Shown in pieces: positions 50,481 through 59,489 of a stretch of 64,000 bases of DNA (the first letter of the stretch is position 1; each line of letters opens with the position of its first letter). Below the pieces are notes generated by a model, which saw only the letters and a program-made list of their open reading frames with translations, was not told the DNA's origin and ran no database searches. Made by a program: the position numbers and the translations under genes. Source of the stretch: Parafrankia sp041008525 (lineage in GTDB: Bacteria > Actinomycetota > Actinomycetes > Frankiales > Frankiaceae); the NCBI RefSeq assembly GCF_041008525.1, contig NZ_JBFLUG010000033.1, positions 5,181 through 69,180 on the forward strand, written 5' to 3'.

Positions 50481-53143
50481 GGACCGATCGGCACCTCCTC
50501 GGACATCGTCGGTCGAGGGCGCAGCCGCCCGAGCGCGGCCGGCAGCCCACCGACATGAACGACGCCAAGCTGGTTCGTCGGACGGGTCAGCGCCACGTAC
50601 AGGTCCCCGGCGCCCCGCGGGGACTCGGCCAGGATCCGTTCGGGCTCCACCACGATCACCGCGTCGAACTCCAGCCCCTTCGACTCCCGCACCGTGAGGA
50701 CCACCACCGGCTGCTCCGGGTCGGGCCCCGCCGCCCCGTCACCCGCCGCTCCGTCGCGGGACACGGTGCCGGGCACGCCCTCGGTGAGCGCCCGCGCGAG
50801 ACCGGCCAGCTGGTCGCGGCGCGCCGTCGGCACGATCACCGCGAGCCGCCCACCGCCGCAGGCGTCGTGCTCCTCGGCGACCAGGTCGGCGAGGCGGGCG
50901 GTCAGCTCCTGCTCGGTGACGGCGAGGCGCCACGGTGCGTGGCCCGACCGGCGGACCGACCGCGGTGCCCGCAGCCCTCGGCCCTGCAGCGCCAGGACGT
51001 CTCCGGCGACCTCCATGATCTCGGCGCCGGTGCGGTAGTTCACGGTCAGCCGCTCGAGGACGAACCGCTGCCCGACATACGGGGCGAGGACCTGCTCCCA
51101 CGAGGATGTCCCGGCCGCGTCGCCGGTCTGCGCGACGTCGCCGACCAGCGTCATCGACCTGCTCGGGCAGCGGCGCATCACCATCCGCCAGGCCATCGGC
51201 GACAGTTCCTGCGCCTCGTCGACGATCACATGGCCGAACGCCCAGCCGCGGTCGGCGGCCGCCCGCTCCGCGGTGGTGCGGGCGTCGATCTCGGCGTGCC
51301 GCTCGCCGAAACGGTCGGCGTCGATGAGATCGCTGGCCATCAGCACCTCCCCGTCAGGATCCTCGGTGTCGCCGCGGGCGAGGATGTCGAGGACTCCGCC
51401 GGCGTACTCGATGCGTTCCCGGCGTTCCAGATGCGCCGACACCGCGGCGTCGATCGCGAGCCGGGGGTCGTCGCCGAGCAGTTCGGCGGCCTCGTCGAGC
51501 AGCGGGGCGTCGGTGGCGGTCCAGTCCTGGCGGCCCGGCGGGCGCAGCAGCGCCGCCCGTTCGTCGCCGGTCAGCTCCGGGGCGGCGCGGCCCAGCGCGT
51601 CGGCGTCGGCGAACAGGTCGGTCAGCAGTGCCTGCGGGCTGAGTAGCGGCCACAGACTGTCGATCGCCTCGGCCAGCCGCGGGTCGGAGCTGAGGTCCCG
51701 GCGCAGGTCGGCGAGGTCGGCGGCATCCAGCACCGGGCGCTCGGAGGCGGCCGCGGCCGCGGCGAGGGCGGTGTCCGACCAGTCGGCGCCCACGGCCGTG
51801 CTGTCGTTCTGGTGCTCGCGGGCGGCGTCCGTGTCCGGCCAGAGCATGAAGTCGTCGACGAAGTCCGGGATGTCGACCTCGTCGATGGATGCCTCGTAGC
51901 GATCGGCGATCTGGCGGGTCAGCCCGGCGATGACCTCGCGGACGAACACCGGCCGGGCCAGGTTGTGCGGCCGGCCGGTGAGCCGCGCGGCGGCCCGCGC
52001 CGGCACGACGATCGTCTCGTCGAGGCGCGCCACCCCGTCGGCCACGGTGATCTCCAGCGGCTGCTCCGGCAGCCGCTGGCGGTCACGCACCGCGGCACCG
52101 AGGACGTCCACCATGATCGAACGTCCCTTGACCTCGGCGGCCAGGGTGCTCTCGCTGGAACGCCCGCGCACCCCGGGGAACAGGTCGCCGATCGTCGACA
52201 GCAGCACGCCGGTCTCGCCGAGGGAGGGCAGCACCTGCTCGATGTAGCGCAGGAAGGCCGGGTTCGGCCCGATGATCAGCACACCGCGGCGGGCGAGGTG
52301 CTCCCGGCGCGAGTACAGCAGGTAGGCGGCGCGGTGCAGTGCCACGGTGGTCTTGCCGGTGCCCGGCCCTCCGTCGACGACGAGGACGCCGTCCTGGTCG
52401 GAGCGGATGATCCGGTCCTGCTCGGACTGGATGGTCGCGACGATGTCGCGCATCCGGCCCGTGCGCTGGGCGCCGAGGGTGGCGAGCAGTGTGGCCTCGC
52501 CGACCAGGGCGTCGCGGGGGACCTCTCCGGCGAGCGCACCGCCGCCGGTGCTGGTGCCGGCACCGCTGCTCCGGTCGCTTCCCTCCGCGCCGAGGCCGTC
52601 CAGGGTCAGCAGGCCGAGCACGCCGTCGCCGAGCGTTCCGGTGTCGAGGGTCTCGTCGTCGAGATGGGTCACCCGCCGACCGACGGTCCGGATGTGGCGG
52701 CGGCGGGCCACGCCGAGCGGGGTGGCGCCGGTTGCCAGGTAGAACGGGCGGGAGGCCGGGGCTCGCCAGTCGATGAGCAGGGGGTCGTAGCCGGTGTCCG
52801 GGTCGAGTACACCCATCCGGCCGATGTAGCGGCGTTCCCCGTCGGCCATGTCGATCCGGCCGAACAGCAGTCGGTCGCGGACCGCGTCGAACCGCGCCAC
52901 CTGATCGGCATGCCGGGCGGCGAGGGCGTCCCGGTCGGCGCGCGCGCCGGGTTCGGGGTCGTCGCGCAGCAGCACCTGGGCGAGCTCGGCGGACGCGGTG
53001 GCACGCAGCTGGTCCAGCCGGTCGTGCAGCATTGTCAGGTACTGCTGCTCCCGCTCCCGCTCGGCGTCGCCGCCGTCCCCCGGCAGTGGGGTTCGGGGCT
53101 CGGGAGTGTCCGCTGACCCGGTGGGCACCGATTGCTTTGACAA
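50465..53143 (-). CDS. helR: HelD/HelR-type RNA polymerase recycling ATPase
   Basis: 892 residues from TTG 53143 (GAGAGGG seven bases upstream). The N-terminal coiled coil (about 25-95) precedes a 1A domain. Walker A G-G-P-G-T-G-K-T-T-V-A-L-H-R-A-A lies near 255. V-I-V-D-E-A-Q-E-L-S-P-M, N-Y-R-T-G-A-E-I, T-V-R-E-S-K-G-L-E-F-D and Y-V-A-L-T-R-P complete a UvrD-like superfamily 1 core. This architecture matches HelR, which removes stalled or rifamycin-bound RNA polymerase from DNA and can give rifamycin tolerance. The rifamycin-associated promoter element known from Streptomyces was not found upstream. Confidence 0.88.
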   Translation of the reverse strand: MSKQSVPTGSADTPEPRTPLPGDGGDAEREREQQYLTMLHDRLDQLRATASAELAQVLLRDDPEPGARADRDALAARHADQVARFDAVRDRLLFGRIDMADGERRYIGRMGVLDPDTGYDPLLIDWRAPASRPFYLATGATPLGVARRRHIRTVGRRVTHLDDETLDTGTLGDGVLGLLTLDGLGAEGSDRSSGAGTSTGGGALAGEVPRDALVGEATLLATLGAQRTGRMRDIVATIQSEQDRIIRSDQDGVLVVDGGPGTGKTTVALHRAAYLLYSRREHLARRGVLIIGPNPAFLRYIEQVLPSLGETGVLLSTIGDLFPGVRGRSSESTLAAEVKGRSIMVDVLGAAVRDRQRLPEQPLEITVADGVARLDETIVVPARAAARLTGRPHNLARPVFVREVIAGLTRQIADRYEASIDEVDIPDFVDDFMLWPDTDAAREHQNDSTAVGADWSDTALAAAAAASERPVLDAADLADLRRDLSSDPRLAEAIDSLWPLLSPQALLTDLFADADALGRAAPELTGDERAALLRPPGRQDWTATDAPLLDEAAELLGDDPRLAIDAAVSAHLERRERIEYAGGVLDILARGDTEDPDGEVLMASDLIDADRFGERHAEIDARTTAERAAADRGWAFGHVIVDEAQELSPMAWRMVMRRCPSRSMTLVGDVAQTGDAAGTSSWEQVLAPYVGQRFVLERLTVNYRTGAEIMEVAGDVLALQGRGLRAPRSVRRSGHAPWRLAVTEQELTARLADLVAEEHDACGGGRLAVIVPTARRDQLAGLARALTEGVPGTVSRDGAAGDGAAGPDPEQPVVVLTVRESKGLEFDAVIVVEPERILAESPRGAGDLYVALTRPTNQLGVVHVGGLPAALGRLRPRPTMSEEVPIGPSQGG

Positions 53144-53524
53144 ACCCAGCCCTCTCGTCTACTATCCAGCATGGCGCGCGCTGTCTGGCCCGCATTCTCC
53201 AGGGGTGGCGGCGCATTCACAGGCGTCGTAGCTTATCCAGCGTTGTGCACGTGCGGGTTGGTGCGGGTTGTGTGCTGGCAGCACGCCGCAGCGTGGCCTG
53301 TACATGATGTGGTCTGTGCCCGGCCGTGGTCTGTGCCCGGCCGCAGTGCCCGAGCGCCCGCAGTGCCCGGGCGCTGGGTGTGGCGCCCGCCCCCTGCGAG
53401 TGGCCGACATCCTAGCTCGCCGCCGCCCGCCCCTCGCCATGCCATGAACAGCGTCACGGCACTCGCCGCGGCAGCCCCGCGCCGGCCCCGCCACCGTGTT
53501 CGTTCCCGTCCGTGACCGCCCCGC
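53144..53524. other. Intergenic region with a 17-bp minisatellite, 381 bp
   Basis: It contains the helR-like promoter region and the repeat tract 53310-53377. No gene is supported. Confidence 0.5.
53310..53377. repeat. 17-bp period minisatellite, four units
   Basis: TGGTCTGTGCCCGGCCG occurs at 53310-53326 and 53327-53343. Two diverged units CAGTGCCCGAGCGCCCG and CAGTGCCCGGGCGCTGG follow at 53344-53360 and 53361-53377. All four share GTGCCCG and the same period. Confidence 0.75.
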
Positions 53525-54037
53525 CTACCGGACGAGGCGGCGCAACGCGGCCCGGGCCAGCGGCGCGTAGGCGCGGATCACCGGCCCGGGCGCGGTGACC
53601 CGCAGCCAGGTGAGTGTCCCGCCGTCCAGGCAGGCGTCCACCCCGTGGTCGAGCTTCAGCCGCACCGCACCGACGCCGACCCGCCAGCTCCAGGTCCGCT
53701 CGACCTCATCCACCGCGGTGACGACGAACCGGGCCGCCGGCGGCACCAGCGCGCGGACCCGGCCGCGCAGCCCCGGCACGATACGCACCGCGGGCTGCGG
53801 CACCGCGACGCCCTGCTCCAGGGATTCCCACGCGGCGGGCAGCGGGGGAGCGAACGGGCCGACGCCCCGCGGGACCCCGACCCGCTCCGACCGATGCCAG
53901 GCCTCCGCGGGGATGTCGTCCAGGACGACGGCGTGGATCTGCGGGGCCCAACTGGGCCACACCGCCGGCACGGCGTACCGCTCCCAGCACACCTGCGGTG
54001 GCGCCGGCCCGGACACATCCAGGAACACCACACTCAC
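53525..54037 (-). CDS. SRPBCC-family protein (polyketide cyclase/dehydrase-like)
   Basis: 170 residues from GTG 54037. It begins with S-G-P-A-P-P-Q-V-C-W-E-R-Y and V-W-P-S-W-A-P-Q-I, typical of START-like coenzyme Q-binding/polyketide cyclase folds. It continues with F-V-V-T-A-V-D-E-V and W-S-W-R-V-G-V strands, ending in a basic helix. It should bind a small hydrophobic ligand. It ends a possible minus-strand operon with the PPTase 59 bp upstream. Confidence 0.78.
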   Translation of the reverse strand: MSVVFLDVSGPAPPQVCWERYAVPAVWPSWAPQIHAVVLDDIPAEAWHRSERVGVPRGVGPFAPPLPAAWESLEQGVAVPQPAVRIVPGLRGRVRALVPPAARFVVTAVDEVERTWSWRVGVGAVRLKLDHGVDACLDGGTLTWLRVTAPGPVIRAYAPLARAALRRLVR

Positions 54038-54096
54038 ACTGACCCACGGTAGGCCGGGCCGGCCGATTCTTCACCTGCCAGCGGCGGGGGCCGCGG

Positions 54097-54930
54097 TCAG
54101 CAGCCGACGGCGATCGCGGTGACGATCAGGCCACGGCCCACCACCCAGCGTCCGGTGAACCCGGTCAGCTCGCCCGTGGGCAGGTCCGGGCCGGGAACCA
54201 GCAGCCGAGCCCGGAACTGCCCACGCGCGGTCACCCCACCCCCGGTCGACGACCCGGTCACCGGCGCCGCCAGGGGGGTGTCGTCGACCGGGTCCGTGAC
54301 CGGGTCGTCGACCGTGAGGACCAGTTCGGCGTCGTCGAAGCCGAGCCAGCGCCGGGCCAGCGGGAACCAGGCCTTGTAGACGGACTCCTTGGCGCTGAAC
54401 AGCAGCCGGTCCCAGCAGACCTGGGGATGCGCCTGCCCCAGCTCGGCGAGCAGGTCCCGCTCCTGGGGCAGCGAGATCTCACGAAGCACCCCGCCGGGGG
54501 TGGCCTCGTTCGGCTCGGCGTCGATGCCCACGCTGACCGTCGCCCCGGGCACCTCCCGGGCCACCGCCGCCGCCCGGTAGCCCTTGGTGTGGGTGATGCT
54601 GCCGACGACACCACCCGGCCAGCGCGGCTCCCGGTGCTCACCCGGCAGGATCGGCACGGCCGGTTCGCCGAGCGCCTCGAGCGCCCGGTGCGCGCAGATC
54701 CGTCCGGTGGTGAACTCCCGGCGCCGCTTGTCGACGGCGCGGGTCAACGTGGCGGCCTCCTCGGGAAACAGCCGGGCGTCCACGGCGTCACCGAAGTCGT
54801 CGTCGTACTTCTCCACGGCGGCGAGCGCCGTCCGGCCAGCACTGGGGGTGGGCGGCGGCAGGACCGCCGCGAGCAGTTCCGCACCCCCGGGCAGGCCGCC
54901 CGCGCCGCCGCCCACCCGCTGACCGGTCAT
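54097..54930 (-). CDS. 4'-phosphopantetheinyl transferase (EntD/Sfp type)
   Basis: 277 residues from ATG 54930 (AAGGGG eight bases upstream). Motifs are R-R-R-E-F-T-T-G-R near 73, P-I-L-P-G-E-H-R-E-P-R-W-P near 97, the magnesium-binding V-G-I-D-A-E-P near 138, and L-F-S-A-K-E-S-V-Y-K-A-W near 190. It attaches phosphopantetheine to carrier domains of polyketide or non-ribosomal peptide synthases, so the genome probably encodes such pathways although none is in this window. About 20 residues near the C-terminus are a T/D/P-rich insertion. It is divergent from bioA. Confidence 0.92.
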   Translation of the reverse strand: MTGQRVGGGAGGLPGGAELLAAVLPPPTPSAGRTALAAVEKYDDDFGDAVDARLFPEEAATLTRAVDKRRREFTTGRICAHRALEALGEPAVPILPGEHREPRWPGGVVGSITHTKGYRAAAVAREVPGATVSVGIDAEPNEATPGGVLREISLPQERDLLAELGQAHPQVCWDRLLFSAKESVYKAWFPLARRWLGFDDAELVLTVDDPVTDPVDDTPLAAPVTGSSTGGGVTARGQFRARLLVPGPDLPTGELTGFTGRWVVGRGLIVTAIAVGC

Positions 54931-55076
54931 CGCGATGCCCCTTCGCCTCGGCGAGATCATGCGTACGCGTCCCATCTTCGACGGCACCCGTCCCGGCCCG
55001 GCACCGGCCCCAGGCGCATGTGGCTCTTCCGACACGCCGGTGCGGCACCGCGCCCCCGCTGGGAGAAGGTGGACGC

Positions 55077-56363
55077 ATGCACGGTTCGGATCTCGTCGCG
55101 CGTGACCGGGCGGTTGTCTGGCATCCCTACGGCGCGGTGGGGGACACGGCACCACTGTTCGCCGTCGCCTCCGCCCGGGGGGTGCGCCTGACCCTCACCG
55201 ACGGCCGTGAGCTGCTCGACGGGATGTCGTCGTGGTGGGCGGCGATCCACGGCTACGGCCATCCGGTGCTCGACGGTGCCGTCCGCGACCAGCTGGACCG
55301 GATGGCCCATGTCATGTTCGGCGGGCTCACCCACGAGCCGGCGGTGGCCCTCGCCGAACTGCTCGTGCGGATCACCCCCCCGGGTCTGGACCGGGTCTTC
55401 TTCTGCGACTCCGGGTCGGTCTCCGTCGAGGTCGCGATCAAGATGGCGCTGCAGTACCAGACAGGCCGGGGGCGGCCCGGCCGGACCAGGCTGCTCACCA
55501 TCCGCCGTGGCTACCACGGGGACACCTCCGGCGCGATGTCGGTGTGCGACCCCGACACCGGCATGCACCACCTGTTCACCGGCCTGCTCGCCCGTCACCT
55601 GTTCGCCGCCGCCCCCACCAGCGGCTATCGGGACCCGGTGACCGACCGCGACCTCGCCGACGTCGAACGGCTCCTCGCGGCCCACCACGGGGAGATCGCC
55701 GCGGTCATCTGCGAACCGGTGGTGCAGGGCGCCGGAGCGATGCGCTTCTACCCCCCCGGGTGGCTCACCCGGGTCCGGGAGCTGTGCGACCGCCACCAGG
55801 TCCTGCTCATCGCGGACGAGATCGCCACCGGCTTCGGCCGCACCGGTGAGCTGTTCGCCTGTGAGCACGCCGGGATCACGCCCGACATCATGTGCGTCGG
55901 CAAGGCGATGACCGGGGGGTACCTGACGATGGGTGCCACCCTGTGCACGGCCGAGGTCGCCGACGGGGTGTGTGCCTCACCTGCCGGCGCGTTCATGCAC
56001 GGACCGACGTTCATGGCGAACCCGCTGGCCGCCGCGGTCTCCCGCGCCAGCATCGAGCTGCTGCTCGCCGGCCCCTGGCGGGAGCGGGTGGCAGCCGTGC
56101 ACGACGCGCTGGCCGCCGGGCTGGCCCCCGCGGCGGACCTGCCCGGTGTCGTGGACGTCCGCACGCTGGGCGCGATCGGCGTGATCGAGACCCGCGACCC
56201 GGTCGACATGACGGTCATCCAGCCACTGCTGGTCGACCTCGGGGTGTGGGTACGGCCGTTCGGACGCCTCGTCTACGCGATGCCGCCGTTCGTGATGGAC
56301 CCCGCCGAGGTGAGCACCCTGACCGGGGCCATGGTCGAGGCGGTCGCGGCGACCACGAAGTAG
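55077..56363 (+). CDS. bioA: Adenosylmethionine--8-amino-7-oxononanoate transaminase
   Basis: 428 residues. The N-terminal W-H-P-Y-G-A and D-G-M-S-S-W-W-A-A-I-H-G-Y-G-H-P are BioA-specific. The PLP site includes Y-H-G-D-T-S-G-A-M-S-V near 142, D-E-I-A-T-G-F-G-R-T-G, and lysine in C-V-G-K-A-M-T-G-G-Y. It converts 7-keto-8-aminopelargonate to 7,8-diaminopelargonate in biotin synthesis, using SAM as the unusual amino donor. ATG 55077 has GGAGAAGGTGG upstream. bioD, bioF and bioB are not in the window. Confidence 0.95.
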   Translation: MHGSDLVARDRAVVWHPYGAVGDTAPLFAVASARGVRLTLTDGRELLDGMSSWWAAIHGYGHPVLDGAVRDQLDRMAHVMFGGLTHEPAVALAELLVRITPPGLDRVFFCDSGSVSVEVAIKMALQYQTGRGRPGRTRLLTIRRGYHGDTSGAMSVCDPDTGMHHLFTGLLARHLFAAAPTSGYRDPVTDRDLADVERLLAAHHGEIAAVICEPVVQGAGAMRFYPPGWLTRVRELCDRHQVLLIADEIATGFGRTGELFACEHAGITPDIMCVGKAMTGGYLTMGATLCTAEVADGVCASPAGAFMHGPTFMANPLAAAVSRASIELLLAGPWRERVAAVHDALAAGLAPAADLPGVVDVRTLGAIGVIETRDPVDMTVIQPLLVDLGVWVRPFGRLVYAMPPFVMDPAEVSTLTGAMVEAVAATTK

Positions 56364-56540
56364 CCCCGGCGACACGCCGGCTGTGGTCTTCCTGTTCACG
56401 GCCCGGCAGGACCTCCGGCCCGGCCGCGCACGTGCGCCACGGGTGATGCGGTCGGCGACAGCGCAGGTCACGGACGTGGGACGGGCTGTCGCCGACGCCG
56501 GCCCGCGGGGTGGCGACACCCTGCCCCCACCGCACCCTGC

Positions 56541-58616
56541 ATGTCCGACATCCGCGAACTAGTTGCGGATGCCCGAAGAGCCTTCATACCCTTCGTCCAC
56601 GAGGCTTCACTGTGTGTAGCAGCTTTGGCGGCACACGAGAAGGGCCAGGTGCGGATGTCGTTACGACAGGTGTCAGGGCGGCCTGGGCAGGGGCGTGTTC
56701 CCACTGCCCTTCGGACGGCGGCCCGTGCCGCGGGTCGCCTGCTCTCGCGCCGCGGGTGCGAGTCCCGACCCGCGCCGGGCTCCGGAGCCGGCTCCGGAGC
56801 CGGGCCCGACGCTCTGCCGGGGCCGGCGCTGTGGCCGACGGATCCGGTTCCCGTGGCTTCAGCCCCGCGCCGGCCGCTTCCCGCCCGGCATCCCGGCCCT
56901 GCCATCCCGACCCTCCCGGCCGAACCCGCGTTCGCGGTCGAAGCCGCCGTCGTCCCGCCGGGCAGCCATCCGGGCAGCCATCCGGGCGACCCCGGGCTGG
57001 GCGCCTCGCTGTTCCTCCGCGACCAGCCCGCGTGGCCGCCCGCCGAACGGGCCCGCCCCTGCACCGGGGAGGGCACCCACACCGCCGTGCGCGGGGTCAG
57101 CACCATCCGCAGGCTGGCCCGGTGGCTGTGGCGGGCGCGTCGTCACCCCGGCGCCCCGCCGCCCGCGACACCAGCCCGCACCCTGCTGACCGACGCGGTG
57201 TTCCTGGCCATCGCCGGACTGCTCGCCGCCGACGCCGTCGCCGGCGGAGCCGGCTCGCCGCGCGCCATCGAGATCGCCGCGTTCGCCGCCTTCACCAGCC
57301 TGGCGGCGCTCACCGGCCTGGTCGGTACCGGTTCCTGGGCCGGCAGCCCCCGCGGAGACGACCCCGACAGCGGCGCACGCGGCGGTTACCCGGCGATGAC
57401 CACCACCTGGACACTGCCGATCGCCCTGCTGCTGCCCCCGCTGTACGCGCTGCTGGCCTGCCTGCCGCTCTGGCTCGCCGCCTTACCCGGGCGGGAGCGC
57501 GTGGCGCGGCCGGCGCAGCCCGAGCACCCCCCCGGAGGGCCGGGAGGGTGCGGGGCACACAGCCAGATCCACGACTGCGTCGCTCTCGGCCTCGCCGGCG
57601 CGGCGGCCGCGGCCGTCCACCATCTGCTCGCCCCGGCTTCGGACCCCGGTTCGGCCGACGGGCTCGCCGCCTCCGCCCGCGACCTGCTGGCGCTGCTCGC
57701 CGCGGTCGCGGCGTATCCGGCGGTGGACCGGCTGCTGCGGCCCCGCCGCTGGCCGGGCGGGCGGGAACACGCCGCCACGGTCACCGTGGAGATCTGCGCC
57801 GCGCTCGTGCTCACCGTGGTGTGGGCGGCGAGCCCGGTCCTGCTGGTGATCGCCGCGCCGCTCGTCCTGCTCCTGCGCCGCGGGCTCACCCACGCCGAAC
57901 TGCTCACCGCCGCCCGCACAGACGCCAAGACACAGCTGGCCACCATGGCCTACTGGCGGCAGGTCGCCCTGCGGGAGACCGCCCGCACCCGCGGGCTCGG
58001 CCGGCCGCTGTCGGTCCTGCTGGTCGACATCGACCACTTCAAGCAGGTCAACGACCGCCACGGCCACCTCAACGGCGACGCGGTCCTGGTCGCCGTCGCC
58101 AACATGCTCCGGCACGCCACCCGCCCGCAGGACCTCGTCGGCCGGTTCGGGGGGGAGGAGTTCGTCGTGCTGCTCGCCGACGCCGACCTGGACGCGGCGG
58201 CCACCGTCGCCGAGCGCATCCGCCACACGGTCGCCGGTGCCCGTATCCACCTGTCCGGTGTGGAGGTGAGCGTCACCGTGTCCGTCGGGGTGGCCAGCAT
58301 CGCGCCGGCACCGCGGGAGAACACCGCCCGGGCCCTGGCCACCGTCACCGCCGAGGCACCGCGCGCCGCTGACGACGACCTCGCGGTCGTCACCGACCTG
58401 CTCGAACGGGCGGACGCCGCGCTCTACCGCGCGAAACGGGAAGGGCGGGACCGCGTGTGCACGGCCAGGACAACCAGCCCGCCCGCGCCCGCCGATCCGT
58501 CCGCTGCCGCACCACCCGGGTCAACCAGCCCGGGTGGTGCGCCGGCCTGCCCGGCGGCCTCGCCCACGGCGCCCGCCTGGCGCCCGCCGGCACCGGGACC
58601 GCCTCCGGCGCCCTGA
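56541..58616 (+). CDS. GGDEF diguanylate cyclase with membrane domain
   Basis: Up to 691 residues if ATG 56541 is used; ATG 56655 is an alternative. Residues 45-190 are Pro/Arg-rich. About six hydrophobic helices follow at 215-455, then the GGDEF domain with D-I-D-H-F-K-Q-V-N-D and active-site R-F-G-G-E-E-F. An R-P-Q-D inhibitory site is present five residues upstream, unlike the cyclase at 35631. About 45 Pro-rich residues end the protein. It synthesises cyclic di-GMP. The first 110 bp use codons (CTA, AGA, ATA) rare in the neighbouring genes, so the true start may be later. Confidence 0.85.
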   Translation: MSDIRELVADARRAFIPFVHEASLCVAALAAHEKGQVRMSLRQVSGRPGQGRVPTALRTAARAAGRLLSRRGCESRPAPGSGAGSGAGPDALPGPALWPTDPVPVASAPRRPLPARHPGPAIPTLPAEPAFAVEAAVVPPGSHPGSHPGDPGLGASLFLRDQPAWPPAERARPCTGEGTHTAVRGVSTIRRLARWLWRARRHPGAPPPATPARTLLTDAVFLAIAGLLAADAVAGGAGSPRAIEIAAFAAFTSLAALTGLVGTGSWAGSPRGDDPDSGARGGYPAMTTTWTLPIALLLPPLYALLACLPLWLAALPGRERVARPAQPEHPPGGPGGCGAHSQIHDCVALGLAGAAAAAVHHLLAPASDPGSADGLAASARDLLALLAAVAAYPAVDRLLRPRRWPGGREHAATVTVEICAALVLTVVWAASPVLLVIAAPLVLLLRRGLTHAELLTAARTDAKTQLATMAYWRQVALRETARTRGLGRPLSVLLVDIDHFKQVNDRHGHLNGDAVLVAVANMLRHATRPQDLVGRFGGEEFVVLLADADLDAAATVAERIRHTVAGARIHLSGVEVSVTVSVGVASIAPAPRENTARALATVTAEAPRAADDDLAVVTDLLERADAALYRAKREGRDRVCTARTTSPPAPADPSAAAPPGSTSPGGAPACPAASPTAPAWRPPAPGPPPAP

Positions 58617-58661
58617 CCGGGCCCGAGGCGCCCGCCGCGCCGACCCGCGGCGCGTCCGTGC

Positions 58662-59489
58662 TCAGTCGCCGGCGGCGCGGACCGTGTTACGCAGCAACAG
58701 CATCGTCGTGACCGGGCCGACACCACCGGGCACCGGGGTCAACGCCCCCGCGACGGACGCCACCGCGTCCGCGTCGACGTCCCCGACCAGGCCGGCATCC
58801 GTCCAGTTCGTGCCGACGTCGATGACCACCGCGCCGGGCCGGACATAACCGCTGCCCACCATCTTCGGCCGGCCGACCGCGGCGACCACGATGTCGGCCT
58901 CGTGCGCCACCGCCGCCAGGTCCTTCGTCCGGGAATGGCAGACCGTGACGGTCGCGTTCTCGGCGAGCAGGAGCAGCGCCGCGGGCTTGCCCACCACCGA
59001 GCTGCGGCCGATCACGCAGGCCCGGGCACCGGCCAGCGGTACCTCCGCCCGGGTGAGGATCTCCAGCACGGCCGCCGCGGTCGCCGGTGCGAACGCGGGC
59101 AGACCCAGCGCGAGCTGCCCCAGGCTCAGCGGGTTCATCCCGTCGACGTCCTTGCCGACGGGGATGCGCGCCCCCACCTCGGCCGCGGTCAGCGCGCCGG
59201 GCAACGGGGTCTGCACGATCATCCCATGCACCGACGGATCGCCGGCCAGCTGGTCGACGGTGTCCATGAGCTGCGCCGGGTCACCGGTCAGCTCATGGAC
59301 AGCACACGCCACGCCGACCTTGGCGGCGCTGCGCTCGATCACCCGCACATAGGACCGCGCCGCCTCGTCGACGGTCGGCAGCACCACCGCCAGGGTCGGG
59401 GTGACGCCGGTGGCGGCCAGCCGCTCGACCTCGTCGACGACCGCCCGACCGATGTCGGCGGCCATCGACCGCCCATCCAGCAACCTCAT
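58662..59489 (-). CDS. FolD-like methylenetetrahydrofolate dehydrogenase lacking the catalytic lysine
   Basis: 275 residues. FolD hallmarks are present: V-H-G-M-I-V-Q-T-P-L-P-G-A-L with Q93, P-V-G-K-D-V-D-G-M-N-P near 110-120, and the Rossmann segment V-I-G-R-S-S-V-V-G-K-P-A. At the Y-x-x-x-K motif, tyrosine is kept (Y47), but the lysine four residues later is isoleucine (I51). In bifunctional FolD that lysine is essential for cyclohydrolase activity. The ATG overlaps the stop of a FchA-like cyclohydrolase gene (ATGA). The pair therefore looks like a split dehydrogenase plus separate cyclohydrolase. Which cofactor it uses is not known. Confidence 0.85.
   Translation of the reverse strand: MRLLDGRSMAADIGRAVVDEVERLAATGVTPTLAVVLPTVDEAARSYVRVIERSAAKVGVACAVHELTGDPAQLMDTVDQLAGDPSVHGMIVQTPLPGALTAAEVGARIPVGKDVDGMNPLSLGQLALGLPAFAPATAAAVLEILTRAEVPLAGARACVIGRSSVVGKPAALLLLAENATVTVCHSRTKDLAAVAHEADIVVAAVGRPKMVGSGYVRPGAVVIDVGTNWTDAGLVGDVDADAVASVAGALTPVPGGVGPVTTMLLLRNTVRAAGD

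Noticed and set aside
53144..53230. Rifamycin-associated element upstream of the HelR gene
   Set aside because: The known 19-bp inverted repeat is not present in either orientation.
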